Assembly: GCA_963920665.1 (NCBI GenBank)
Contig: OY987266.1
Coordinates: 27,545,439-27,609,438, forward strand
Direction: 5' to 3'
Origin: Straminergon stramineum
Taxonomy: Eukaryota; Streptophyta; Bryopsida; Hypnales; Calliergonaceae
DNA: 64,000 nucleotides
The position numbers and the translations under genes were made by a program. Below, one piece after another: positions 47,991 through 60,690 of the stretch. Numbering within the stretch: the stretch's first letter is position 1; each line of letters opens with the position of its first letter. The notes beneath the pieces are model-generated. The model had not been told where the DNA came from. It was given only the letters and a program-made list of their open reading frames with translations, and did no database searches.

Positions 47991-50560
47991 CACCCTCCCA
48001 AATTATGACTTCCACTAGAAAATCTTGAGACGGTGTAAGTTGGTCATGGAAACGAACCTCACGTTTCCTGAATGTGGTCCTATAATGAAGGTACAGGATT
48101 CTATGTGAATGAAATTTAAGTGTTTTTACATGTGCAGTGTAATTTTTAGGAAGATGTTGTTGTGTAATAGGTAGCCCCAAAATGGATATATGAGTCAGAT
48201 CAGTTGAAACAGTTTTATTTTATTTTTCTCTGTGCATATCATAAATTTTATCTTCTTCATAATTAGTGCGTATGAGTTTCTTATTCTATTTCAAATTGGG
48301 AGGTTGCTACCTCAACTCCATTTGATTTGATTACAGGCTCCATTAGTATTGAAGGGAACATTTGCAGTAGCAAAGACCTTTAATTTCATCTCTGGAGGAT
48401 GACCATGCGATCTTCCATATTTTATAATAAAACCAAAAGGTCCAAGTTAGAAATAAGATTACCCCTTGGTGTTTATCTTGATAAGCAAACCCTAAACGAT
48501 GCTCTGCAAATGACTACTGGAGCTATGCGCCTCACGGCGCTCCACTCCAGGCCTAAACCCTACTCGTTCTACTACATAGGGTTTAGGTGAGTTGGGGTCA
48601 CCGGACCATTTTGTATGGGATGGTGTAGAGGTCGTTGTTACTACAGTCTAGTCATATTGAAACTCTAGGCATTGGAGAATGACTAATTTGGTGCTTCGAA
48701 ATGCACCACATAAAAATTTCTGAATTGGTAAGTGTATAACTTCTTTTGTGATGATGACGTGTTACATTGCAATTGTATAAAGAGGCTAAAGCTGCATATG
48801 TTGTAGTTATGAAACACACAACAAGCAATCGGCATTTTTTACTTGTTTCATCTAGTTATCATGCAGACACGGAAGGTGCAAACTACGATATGGTCTCACG
48901 TATTATTATATGTTTGGAAAACCCAATTTGAAGGCGGTTTTAAAATCATCCCTGTCCAAATGGAATGGTCAATTGTCCAATTGTAGGAATGTCCACCCCC
49001 TATGGAATGTTATGTTACACACGTGAGATTGTAATGATTGTTCCATAAGCAATCCAAAATTTTGCAATATCCTCAATCTCACCTCCCTGATATGGCATGT
49101 TTGGGGAACCCAAATTCTGAAGGCGTTGACCAAAAATCCAATCGTAGGAACATAAGGTGTTGCTTTAGAGAGGTGAGATTGCAGTGAGCAATCAACGTTT
49201 TTCAAGTTAGTAATTGGAGAACTTACTAGTGACTTCAATCGTACTCATCCAGGATGTAGCCGTAGCAGCCCCTGCTCTCTAGGTCGAATTTTCCCTCTTC
49301 ATTCTTCTTCTTGACTGAAATCATATTTCACGTCAACTACTAATACCCAAATGTCTCCAGATTCTAGAAGCTGTGCTCGAGCTTCTAACCACCGCTCCAT
49401 TTGAGTCAAGACAAGGCGTACTGTATATTTCGAAAGACATGAAGGGGTTATTTATATATTTTCCAAAGACACGAAAGCAACTATAAGGTTAGCTACTTAG
49501 GTAATGAATGAAGAAAATGGGTGTGAGACAAGTCTTTCATGCAGGAAAATATGCGACCGTGGGATCGATGACATTTGTAAAAGTTGCTGAGAATTTACTC
49601 GACTAATAGTCTCGAAAGTGTTGATATTACAGCTTCCACGTTCACGAACACTGCGTAGTGAGCTTCTTGGCAATTGAGGCCACAATGTACTTCTGTGGCT
49701 TCTATTGCTTCCGTTTCAAGATAGAGGAACTCGCTTTCATTCCAAGAAGCCCCCTTTTATTTTGCACAATGAACTCAAGGAGTGATGAGCACATGATTGG
49801 GTAGGTTGGCAACGAATTGAGCACGAAATAAGAGGTGCCCCATTTTAGCTATATATCATATATTAATAGCAACACTGATTTGGAAGTCCACACCAATGGA
49901 CTGTAGTCCAATTCCTATCAAGTTTATCCAAATTATAGCCAAGCAAACACCCTAAACCTTGCACTATTTTCCACTATTTTTTTCTAAAACACCATCAACT
50001 TAGTTTTGTTTGCCTTTTACGATGCAGGGTTTGTGTACAGCTTGAGCAAGCAACATGCTGATGTTGAATTATCCTGGAATTTTCATAGTTGACAGTTTGC
50101 TAGTTCCGTATTTCTTATGTTCGCTTGACAATGGTGTCTCACTGTGAATAGGCTTCTTCCTCATCGATGTATTCTTCTTTGGTTCTAGTCCCATGTTTCA
50201 TGTACATCACCTACTAACTTTTGGTACGAATTCTTGCAATGGGTCATGCTCACTGTGCACAGACGCACCTTAAATCCAATCCGATTGGTTTAGGCTGGTT
50301 AGGGGTGGAAGCACGTTCGTGGATTGCCAACAGCTACGACGTAGGGAAACTCGAATAAAATCCTTACCTATTGATGCTATACCGTGTACACTTGATATAA
50401 GCAAATGCCATGACATTGTTGAAAGAGCACGTCCTGTTGACAAGTGAGTTTTCTGATTCTTGAACCCTCAACACTTGAAGAACTAATTAGGATTTTGGTT
50501 CATATTTGTTCCTACTCATGAAGTAGAGAGCCCAAGAACACGAACAATTATTGCTTTTGC
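47991..50560. other. Mixed-composition stretch, no gene recognised
   Basis: Short frames occur at 48969-49238 and 49497-49685, and minus-strand EEGKFDLESRGCYGYILDEY at about 49230-49300. None shows a known domain. The telomere-motif hairpin copy 2 is at 48508-48597. Confidence 0.3.
48508..48597. repeat. Hairpin with telomere-like arms, copy 2
   Basis: Arms are CCTAAACCCTA and TAGGGTTTAGG. The upstream GCGCCTCACGGCGCTCCACT segment is homologous to copy 1 at 32341-32416. Confidence 0.7.
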
Positions 50561-51660
50561 TCTACTCATTTATATTTCATATGAAAGCTTAACAAAGCAG
50601 CTGCAGGTGCTTTGTTTTGTGTTATGTTATGGCTGGCTTGCCAAGAATTATGATGTATAGATGAATTTGTGGCTTACTATATGAAAAACCGCCTTCAATA
50701 AGTTCCACATATTTCAAATAGTTAATATGCAAGAGAAGCTTAAACTTTGGGGGGGTTATGAAATTTAAAACGTGAGTCGCAAATATGTAAATATCTAGCT
50801 ATACTTTAAGGAATTTCATTTACAAAAGCCAAAGGACTTGTAGCTTATTGTTTGAAAAATTGTGGTCACCTCATTCCAAATTTTTTATGAACTTAGACTT
50901 CATCGTAAAGTTTATCCTTGAACTTGTTTGATTGAGTAATTTAGAAGGTGTCTTTAATATATATTTATTCATTTGTGGTACTTTAAGGACTACATTCATA
51001 AAAGTCATAAAATCTGTGGTTTATTTTATAAAGATTTTCCCTTAACAAATTTTAAATATTTTTGATATAATTGGAATTGATGAACACCTTGGACTCATTT
51101 GTTTTTGCCATGATTTAAATTAAGTTTTAAATATAATAACTAATTTGTTGTACTTTGAGGGACTAAACTTACTAAATCCACTAAATGTGTAGTTTATTGA
51201 GTGTTTATGAGAAGTCCCCCTCTACAAGTCATAAAATTTTGAAAGAGGTATAATTCATGAAAATCTTGTAATTGTTATTATTTTCTCAACTGTAAAAAGT
51301 GAGTTCAAAATGAAACTGTTCATTTGTTATACTTGAAGGAACTACATGTACACAAGTTGTAGAATGTGGAACTTGATTTACATAAAATCCCCTTCAATAG
51401 GTTTTAAATATTTCATATAGTTAGAGTCTATGAAAACCATAGTTTGGTTTTATTTTCTTTTATAATTTAAAACATGAGCAACCACTATTATATGTATTCG
51501 ATCATTGTACATTAAGAAAGCACATTCACAAAAGTTATTGAATTTGTGGCTTAGTTTATAAGAAGGACCCACTACAAATTATAAAGATTTCACACATTTT
51601 CAATTGATGATCACATTAAACTCATTTCATGTTTTCATGATTGAAAAATCAAATGAATAA
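50560..51660. repeat. Satellite-like array, about 175 bp x 6
   Basis: Units begin near TTGTGGCTTA-TT-TAAA..CCCCTTCAATAAGTT and recur near 50668, 50838, 51016, 51188, 51364 and 51543 (170-179 bp apart). Units are diverged, so the array is old. Confidence 0.7.
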
Positions 51661-51699
51661 TTCAATTTTGGAAATTGAGGATTATATTTATTGTAAATG

Positions 51700-52420
51700 A
51701 ATTTACCACCATCTCATGTAGACATAATGTGAAACAATTTTAACTTGCACATGCAAATTTTACCTAAATTTGACTAGTGGAAAGTTTTGATTTGCATGGC
51801 CTTAGCCCACAAAGTACAAGCAGGGTCTTTGAATCTTTCAAAAGAATGTTCACGTTTAATTTTTAATTCATTCACCATCATCCATTGTAGACAATCATGA
51901 TGTGGGAATGAATTGCAACTTGCACATGCAAGTGTTACCATAATTTGACGTGTAGAATGCTTAGATTCTAGTGGCCTTGGTCCATGAAGTACATTGAGTT
52001 GGAAATGCAATTCAGAATATTTTTATAGTTTAGGATTAAATTTTGACCAATTTATGTTACCTACATTCTAAACCCTCTATTTCAAATCTTTTGGGGGGAA
52101 AATTCTTATGTGCCAAATATTTCATTTAGGTTTCCAATTTTTTTTTCCGAAAGAAGCATCATTCCTAAACCCTAAAGTAAAGTATACAATGATTTGATAA
52201 TGAATTGACCATCATCTCATGTAGACAAGACATGGGACCAAATTGCAACTTGTACATGCAAATGTTATCATAATTTGACATGTAAAATGCTTGGATTTGT
52301 GTGGCCTAGACCCACAAAAGAATAGTAAGCAGTAGATTGAATTCAAGACGAAATGTTTTTGTGATTGAATCTTACTACTTACAATTTTGACAGATACCTA
52401 CAACATAGATTTGGAACTTA
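51700..52420. repeat. Further units of the 38.7-40.9 kb repeat family
   Basis: Three copies of the ATGTAGACATGATGTG / CTTGCACATGCAA core occur near 51712, 51890 and 52212. This links the two regions to one repeat family. Confidence 0.65.
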
Positions 52421-52960
52421 TATTTTCATTTATTTTGGGGCCAATTTCTTGTGTGCCAAATATTTCATTTATGGTGTATTTTGGTGCACTACATTTTAAA
52501 GATCAAATGAATAAGAGTATTCCATTTTTTACTTGTGCATAAAAAAAATTCAATCCTGAAATTGTACATGTGTGAAATCTATGATAGTATTACAATTGTT
52601 TGTCTTATTTGAAGCTGCCCTGAAATTAGTTTGAATAATTAGAATTCATGCAAAGATTGCAAACATTTCATATGTTTTTTTTGTTATGTGGATCACTGCC
52701 CATGACTGTACAAACATGTTCCTCAGAATTTGGTTGTAATGTTTCAGAAATAAAGAAATAAATATAAATTTGGTAGTCATTGTGCAAATTGTAATGGTAT
52801 GTTCACACCTGGCGCTATAGATGGTCTTAGCGGTTGCTCATAGGACAGACAATGCGGGGCTTTCACACCAGCGTCTGTTTGCAAAACCCGAGCCTATGTA
52901 GAGGCTTTAGTGGTAGTTGCAAAGAGTAGTGATGAGGTACATTGAAGGCGACACTATTTT
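52421..52960. other. Non-coding, short GC-rich patch
   Basis: No gene seen. A GC-richer patch at about 52800-52935 contains two TTCACACC copies (52802 and 52862), each followed by a GC-rich tail. It may be a decayed insertion. Confidence 0.3.
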
Positions 52961-53588
52961 GTATTTTTCAAAGTTTATTGTATTTTAAGCTTCGGGCTTG
53001 AATTCGATGTTTTATAATTTTCTCAATTTACGATCAATTTGTGTGAATTTAAGTTCATCATGACTGATTTTTTATGCTCTCTGTAATGGTACTAGATTCG
53101 TCGATGGGCTCTTTTTTAATCAAAAGTTATGATTATTCAAAGTTTGCTGTATTTTGGCTTTCCGACTTGATTTCGATGTTTTATAACTTTTCTATTTCAG
53201 GATCAATTTGTGTGAATTTAAGTTCATCATGACTGATTTTTGATGCTCTCTCTAATGGTACCAGATTTATCCAGGGGCTCCCTTCTAATCAAAAGTTATG
53301 ATTATTCAAAATTTGTTGTATTTTGGCTTTCCGACTTGATTTCGATGTTTTATAACTTTTCTATTTCAGGATCAATTTGTGTGAATTTAAGTTCATCATG
53401 ACTGATTTTTGATGCTCTCTCTAATGGTACCAGATTTATCTAGGGGCTCCCTTCTAATTAAAAGTTATGATTTTTCAAAGTTTGTTGTATTTTAAGCTTT
53501 GGGCTTGATTTCAATGTTTTATAACTTTTCTATTTTAGGATCAATTTGTGTGAAATTTAAGTCCATCATGACTGATTTTTGATGGTCT
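52961..53588. repeat. Satellite-like array, 169-170 bp, left part
   Basis: Units share TGACTGATTTTTGATGCTCT, CTCTAATGGTACCAGATT, AAAAGTTATGATT, and TTTCGATGTTTTATAACTTT. The TGACTGATTTTT core recurs at 53061, 53231, 53400 and 53569. Units are about 90% alike, so this is younger than the other arrays. It is interrupted at 53588 and resumes at 55728. Confidence 0.9.
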
Positions 53589-55727
53589 TTGTAGTTAGGT
53601 TTTTGGAATCCCTATTCCAAATGCTACCAAGTTCAAACACTAGGGAATGATCTATGATTCTATGTAAGGTTAGTGTAGTGTGTTCAAATGTCACTATGTA
53701 CTTAAGTTTTGAAGATAGGATAAAATTTCATTCTTATTCCCACTAAATACCCCAAGAAACACTCAATAGTCCATTATAAGATAAAAGACTCAGCATGCAC
53801 GTCTCTGTCCTATCTAGTGTTCTAGGGCTTGTGACAATAGTTCTTGACAATAGTTCAGGGTGGATTGACTTGTGTATGGATGCAATGCAGGACTTAGACT
53901 TTAGTACAGCCTACTATAGTATTTTGAAACTAGTACAAATATACATCTGTAGTATTTCAAAAGAAATTAGAATTTAGGGTTTAGAAAGTCTTACAATGGG
54001 TTATCCCTCAACAACTCTAGGGACAATATTGGCCAATACAGGGGTCAATCGATTCCTACAATTCCAAAATTCAAATTTACCACATACATATGCAATTTTC
54101 AAAACATCACTCTAATAACATTGATGCAAGACAAATAATAAATTCCTAATTCTAATTCTAACTCTCAAATAGATCAATTCCAAATTAGGAGTATGGCCGT
54201 ACGGCTGTTAAAAAAAAATTTTGACCTTTATTTTAATTTGTTTTTAATGAATGATTTTGAATTTTAATTAAAAGCCTTATAAACCCCATTTTCGTACACC
54301 AGTTGATACCCTGCAATTCCCAACCTCTCAGTCGGGTAACAACACCACCGAATTTCAAGTATCAACTGAGGTTTCGTCACCTCAATTGAGACTACCCGAG
54401 ATCCCAACCCTAACTCGGGACCTCGTCGGGCACCTCACTCGATCCTGGGACTTGAATCCCGATTCCCCGCTCCGGCGTCCTACACTCTTTCTGGCCGAAT
54501 TCCCGATTGATATTTTTATTTTTATTTTTATTTTTATTTGTACGTAATTCCTTCAAATCTTGGCTCGTGATGTCCAAGCAATCTACCCCAGATCAAAAAT
54601 TGACCGAATTGCTGAAATTTCCAAAAGTTGATGAGGAAATTCAGAGGTACTGCGACTACGCAAATTTGATCGTAATTTGCCAAATTGTGCACAATTTCTT
54701 CCTCTTCTAGTTTCTCCCGCAACCACATGACAATGAAGATCAGAGTTTCGGATCACGAATTCAATCCGAAGTCAAATTTTACCCCTCTTCGTCGCCTCAA
54801 TTGCCACTGTTGCTTGCGCCTTCCAAATCCCTAATTTCTTCCCTGGTTCCAATCCACCTTCCCTTGCAAATTCCTCACTAAAGTTTCGGAATAGGTTCAA
54901 ATCAAACAGCACACTTGAAAGACATATACCCACTCTTTTCAGTTACGAATTGGAGCAATGATTTGAAAATTTGGAATCCGCTGAAACAGTCAGGCGTTGT
55001 TCTTACTCCTTCCGATCTACGCCCCAATTCTAGTTCTCAAATAAAATCCAGATTCTTCCAAGTTTTGCTTGTATTGGCTTCAGAGATTCGTACAATAGGT
55101 TTCCGAGCGGCGCTTGTTTTTCTCCCTGTCTGGCCGTGATGCTGGATGCGCAATTCTGACCCACAGCCTCTTCCCAGAAGTGCTCCGACGCGCTCTCAGA
55201 TCAACAATCCGTCCCAATCGAAATTATACACAAATTTTAAACAGCGCTCAAAAAAATTGACCACACCGCACTCTCGACAATTCCAACACATTTTTGAAAA
55301 AAATAGCACTTTTTATTAATCAATAATGAAGACAGTACAATGTGAGCACAAAATTGTTGCAATGAAGGTTACACAGCACAAGGAGACGAAGAAGAAAAAT
55401 GCGAGAGAGAGAAATTGAGGAAAACAACAAGGATTAATGCTGAATTCCAGGGGTGATCGGAGGGGTCGCAGCTTCCGCAATCGGTGCGACGCGCGCCTCC
55501 TGAAACCCTGAGTCTTCTTCTTTTCTTTAACTTTTGACTTTTACTTTTACTTTTTGCCCTCTTCTATTAGTTTGTAGCTACTCACTAAAATATCTTTTTA
55601 CTTTTTGGACACTTTAATGCACTTAGAAGCTACTTTTACACTAAAATTCTAATATATATAAAAATAATGTATATAATGTCACAGAAAGCGAAAAAGTTCT
55701 ATAAAAAGTGAAAGAGCTAGACTACAA
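53589..55727. mobile_element. 2139-bp insertion that split the 170-bp array
   Basis: Array sequence stops at GATGGTCT (53581-53588) and resumes at TCTCTCTAATGG (from 55728). This gives a 3-bp TCT target duplication. The ends are TTGTAGTTAGG on the left and CTAGACTACAA on the right, short inverted repeats with one or two differences. The interior includes a GC-richer, gene-like block at about 54280-55510, with no recognisable protein, and an ATTTTTATTTTT run at about 54511-54540. The GC-rich block could be a captured host gene 5' region. The superfamily is not assigned. Confidence 0.65.
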
Positions 55728-56200
55728 TCTCTCTAATGGTACCAGATTGGTCTAAGGGCTCTATTTGAATCAAAAGTTATAATTTTTCAAAGTTTGTTGT
55801 ATTTTAAGCTTCGGGTTTGATTTCGATATTTTATAACTTTTTCATTTTACAATCAATTTCAATGAAATTTAAGTTCATCTTGACTGATTTTTGAAGGTCT
55901 CTTTAATAGTACCAAATTTTCTCATGGGCTCTATTTCAATCAAAAGTTATGATTTTTCAAAGTTTGTTGTATTATAACCTTCGTGTTTGATTTTGTTGTT
56001 TTTTACGTTTTTCATTTCTGATTGAATTGGCATGAAATTTGTGTCCATGATGACTGATTTCTTAAGGTCCCTCTAATGGTACCAGAGTCGTGCATGGGCT
56101 CGCTTATAATTAGAGGTTCTGATTTAGCAAGGTTTGTTGCATTTTAATCTTAGGCCTTGATTTTGTATTTGTATAAATTTTTTATTCTTGATTCAATTCT
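55728..56200. repeat. Satellite-like array, 169-170 bp, right part
   Basis: It continues the array of 52961-53588 with about two and a half more diverged units (CTCTAATGGTACCAGA at 55732 and about 56071). Confidence 0.85.
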
Positions 56201-57555
56201 AATTATTGTTTATGTTTGCTTCATAACTTAGGAATGTCTTTTCAAAATTAGTCACTTTGGACTCCAAATTCTTCAAAAATGGATGTGAAATACAAAAGTT
56301 AGAAAATAATGAACTAAGGGTTTGGATTAAAAACTTCAAACTTGAGGGAGGCTGACCAAGAGGATGAAGTCACTTAGTCACTGTTGCAGCATTTTGTTGG
56401 TTCAGATGTGCAATAAAGTCAATAAAGAAAAACCTGACACTAAGGGAATCAGCTATGGTACAAAGCTTGATTTCTGGGGACTTGTAGTTGAAGTCATCGA
56501 ATAATGTGAAGCTTGCTTTTTGATTTCTTAATACCTTTGTACAGTATGGAGGGATTTTAGGCTTTTTTTCATAGTTGGAACCTTGCAGTTGTTATCAATT
56601 CAGCCTTTGTCTAGCTTATTATGTACTTCACTGAAAGATAATTGGACCCTAAATTTAAACCCTCAACAATATGCATAAATATGTCAGAATATAAGCATCA
56701 TTACAAAACCCTAAACCTCAAAGAAGATGGTGGTGTTTGATTATAGTAACCTACCATAAAACAATGAAATTAGGTTGTAGCACAATAATTTCTTGACGAT
56801 TGATAGTATGTAATTATTTTCAATTATTACACAAGAATGCATTACTTTGCAATTAGGTATTGGAAGTTGCAATTGGGTGTCCTGAACCTCAGTGCATACA
56901 ATTGGGTACATATTTGTATTATTTAAATATTTATTGACTTTTGATGGTTTGTAAAGTAGCTTTCTTGATATAAGACACCCTAATTTCACTATTTTCAATA
57001 GAATTATATAAATGGGCTTCCTAAACCTCCTAACATATTATACATTTATTGCCACCATAAATGTAAAATATGTAAATATGTATATAATTATACCTCAAAT
57101 ATATTCTACATTTATTTATAACATAAAAATAGAGTCAAAAATTTGAAATATATTTTAGAAATTTATTTGAATTTTCAAATGAACCATGGAAGTGTTAAGA
57201 TTAACCAAAGAATTAATGAACCTCAATCCTAGCCATTGAAGTATTTAATAGGACTCGTTCCTAAAAACGAACAGTTTGTGTATTATTTTGTTAAAAATAA
57301 ATAAAACCAAAAGTTCAAAATATCTTTTAGAGATTTATATGAGTTTACATGAACCCTAAAACCCCCTAAATCCAAATCAAACCATCGTTGTATTTAGTAG
57401 GGTTAAATTCCTAAAAACAAACCCTTAATGTATTATTTTGTTAAAAAAGACTAGACCCACAAGTTCAAAATATTTTATAGAGATTTATTTGGGTTTCCAA
57501 ATCATCCATGCAAGTGTTAAGATGAACCCAAAAATTCATGAAAACCCAAACCTTA
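56201..57555. other. AT-rich stretch, no gene recognised
   Basis: A loose repeat of TATTATTTTGTTAAAAA / AAGTTCAAAATATTTTATAG / AGATTTATTTG occurs at about 57285-57490. Nothing else is recognisable. Confidence 0.4.
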
Positions 57556-57559
57556 AACT

Positions 57560-58520
57560 CAATACAAACCTTATGACTTTCCATGAATTGGGTTCATAAT
57601 TAAAGTAAAACAAATGTTGTATTTTATTTTGATTGACATTTAAAGCCAGGGGGTGACTCTTGCATGGGATTTGTGTGAACATGGAATTTAAGTATTAACC
57701 CTATTTACAACTTGTTGAATAATTTTTCTCATTTGTTTACATACCAAATCTATGACTTTCCATAAATTGTGTTCATAATTAAAATACAACAAATGTTGTA
57801 TTTTATTTTGGATTGACGTTTAAAAGTGGGGGTTAATGCTTGCATGGGATTCATATGAATATGAAATTTAAGTATTAAAAATAATTACAACTTGATGAAT
57901 GCTTTCTCTCATTTATTTACATAAGAATTCTATGACTTTACATGAATTGGGTTCATAATTAAAGTACAGCAAACACTGTATTTTATTTTGGATTGACGTT
58001 TAAAATTGTAGGTTAATGCTTGCATGGATTCCTGTGAACATGAAATATAAGTATTGAAAATAATTACAACTTGATGAATGTCTTTTCTCATTTGTTTACG
58101 TAAGAATTCTATGACTTTCCATGAATTGGGTTTATAATTAAAGTACAACAAACACTGTATTTTATTTTCGATTGACGTTTAAAATTGTGGGTTAATGCTT
58201 GCATGGATTCATGTGAACATGAAATTTAAGTATTCACCCTATTTACAACTTGTTGAATGTTTATTCTCATTTGTTTAGGGTCCAAAACTAAAAATTTTCA
58301 TCTAAACCCACTCAACTAAAGTACAACAAACACTAAATATTATTTTTGATTGACGTTTAAAATTAGGTCCACACTTGCATGTGTTCTATGTTCATATGAA
58401 TGGTAGGTATTAAAATTAATGTCTCTAAACTTATTGAAACCCTCTCTTCATTTAGTCACACACCAATTCTATGACCATCAATGAATTGGGTTCATAATCA
58501 AAGTACAACAAAAGAGATTA
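57560..58520. repeat. Satellite-like array, 180 bp
   Basis: The core TATGACTTTCCATGAATTGG recurs at 57572, 57752, 57932, 58111 and 58471. A decayed unit near 58290 fills the 360-bp gap. Units carry TACAACAAACACTGTATTTT and GGTTAATGCTTGCATGGATT. Confidence 0.9.
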
Positions 58521-58559
58521 CCCTAAACCCTCAAATTTTAGTTACAATTAATATCTATT

Positions 58560-59960
58560 TTGGGCCTAAAATAAATGCACCAATTTCTAGATGCTTGAAG
58601 TGACTTTCAAAAACTGTCTCTCACTTTTTAAATTGATATTTTAAATGGTGGCAATAGATGGATGAATTACCCTAAATCCAAACTTCATCCATTCATGACG
58701 CATGCAAACAACATCCTATTTCAAAGTGGCACGTCATCTTGGAATCAAAAAGAAAAAACTACATCATTATATAGTTAAAATTTAATCGCCCTTCTTTGTA
58801 TAAATGAAGCATAAGTGGGACCCTGGTTTATATTTTGACTATGGTACATTTCTATTTTTGGATTTAGGATTTTGCATGACCTTGAAGATGCTTGTAAACG
58901 CTTTCCAAAAGGATCCTCCACTTCCACATCCGACTCTTTCAATAGCAACAATGGATGGATGAAGTTTAAAGAAACCAAACTTCATCCATCTAAAATCTTG
59001 TACATATGACATCCAATCTATAAGTGCCACATCATCCTAGAATCCCATGGAGAGACCTATAACATCATAACTTCCAAATTTAATCACCCTTCTCTATACA
59101 AAAATGTAAATGGACCCTGCTTGTCTTTTGACCCCAATAAATTTCTATTTTTGGCCTAAAGTAAAAGCACCACCCTGTAGATGCTTCTAACTACTTTCCA
59201 AAAAGGTCTTTCATTTTTTCATCCGACTTTTTCAATAGTGGAAATAGATGGATGAAGTTTGAAAAAACCAAACTTCATCCATCAATATCTCATGCATATG
59301 ATGTCCAAACCGCAAGTGCCACATCATTCTAGAATCCCGTGGAAAAGACCTACAATGACATTCCTTCCAAATTGAATCGCCTTTCTCTATGCAAAAGTGT
59401 AAGTGGACCCCCCTTGTATTTGGCCCCTAGTAAATTTCTATTTTTGGCCTAAAGTAAAAGCACCACCCTGTAGATGCTTCTAACTACTTTCCAGAAAGGT
59501 CTTTTACTTTTTCATCCGACTTTTTCAATAGCGGCAACGGATGGATGAAGTTTGAAAATCCAAACTTCATCCACTCATATCTCATGTATAGGAGATCTAA
59601 TCGAGAGATGCCACATCATCCTAGAATCCCGTGGGAAAGGCCTACCACGCCATGCCTTCCAAATTGAATCGCCCTTTTTCGTGCAAAAGCGTAAGTGGAC
59701 CCCCTCGTATTTGGTCCCTAGTAAATTTCTATTTTTGGCCTAAAATAAAAGCACCACCCTGTAGATGCTTCTAACTACTTTCCAGAATGGTCTTTCACTT
59801 TTTCATCCAACTTTTTCAATAGTGGAAATGGATGGATGAAGTTTGAAAATCCAAACTTCATCCACTTCAAACTCTTGCATAGAAAGTCCAATGAAGAAGT
59901 GCCACATCATCCTAGAATCATGGGGAAAGGACCTATAACTTCATCCAATCCAAACTAAAA
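58560..59960. repeat. 293-bp tandem array with a hairpin in each unit
   Basis: The TAGATGCTT core recurs at 58588, 58883, 59178, 59471 and 59762 (291-295 bp). Each unit has GGATGAAGTTTG facing CAAACTTCATCC. At 59247-59283 the arms are 15 bp (GATGGATGAAGTTTG) with a 7-base loop. Other shared parts are GCCACATCATCCTAGAATCC and AATTTCTATTTTTGGCC. Confidence 0.9.
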
Positions 59961-60341
59961 AAAACCACACTTATGCCTAAGTCAAACTCCCCCTAAGTCA
60001 AAGTATAGGGCCAATGCTTCTTGTACTTTAAGATGGTCTGATTTATCAAAATTAGGTGTTACATCTACAAGAACGATTGTTCATTCATTACACTGTTATC
60101 ATTTGATTTACTAGCATACCCAATCAACTCAAAAGAACAACATTCCTTTCGCGTCACAGAAAGCACTTTTCGTTCCCCTAATTTGAAAATAGGGTTTTTT
60201 TTAGGGCTTTTGGAGAACATAAAATTTTGAAAATTTTTTTAGGTTTTTGGAATCCTTATGAAATTATGGTTCTAATGATGTATAGATGCCAACCAAAAGC
60301 TTAAAAACCAGAAACTTAAAAAAGCTAAAGGACACTATTGT

Positions 60342-60690
60342 AACCCTAAACCCTAAACCCTAAACCCACCCTAAAGTCAAAGTTGCTAGATCTCACAAAT
60401 GGGGAAACATTAGAGTGAGATTTTTACATATTTGGATTCCCCATGGTCGAAAATGGGGGGGTAGGTCCACTCAAAACCTTTAAAAAAGTATGCCAATTTT
60501 TCGGGGACACCCATGTAAACCCTAAAACCCTAAACCCTAAAACTGTGAAACTTCTAAGGCTTTTCTTTGCACCATTGGATTCCTAGACCCTCAAAATGGG
60601 GGGGTAGGTGCAATAAAAACAATACCCTAAAAAATCACAAGCCTAAGAACACCCATGTAACCCTAAATCCTAAACCCTAAACCCTAAACC
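60342..60690. repeat. Three interstitial telomere-like clusters
   Basis: CCCTAAA runs lie at 60342-60367, 60516-60545 and 60655-60690. Each follows a CACCCATGTAA-like or similar context, so they are part of a larger repeated unit (about 160 bp) that includes ATGGGGGGGTAGGT. Confidence 0.85.

Noticed and set aside
53589..55727. CACTA element, because the ends contain TAGTC/ACTACAA and the duplication is 3 bp
   Set aside because: The terminal bases are TTGTAGT, not CACTA or CACTG, and no transposase is present.
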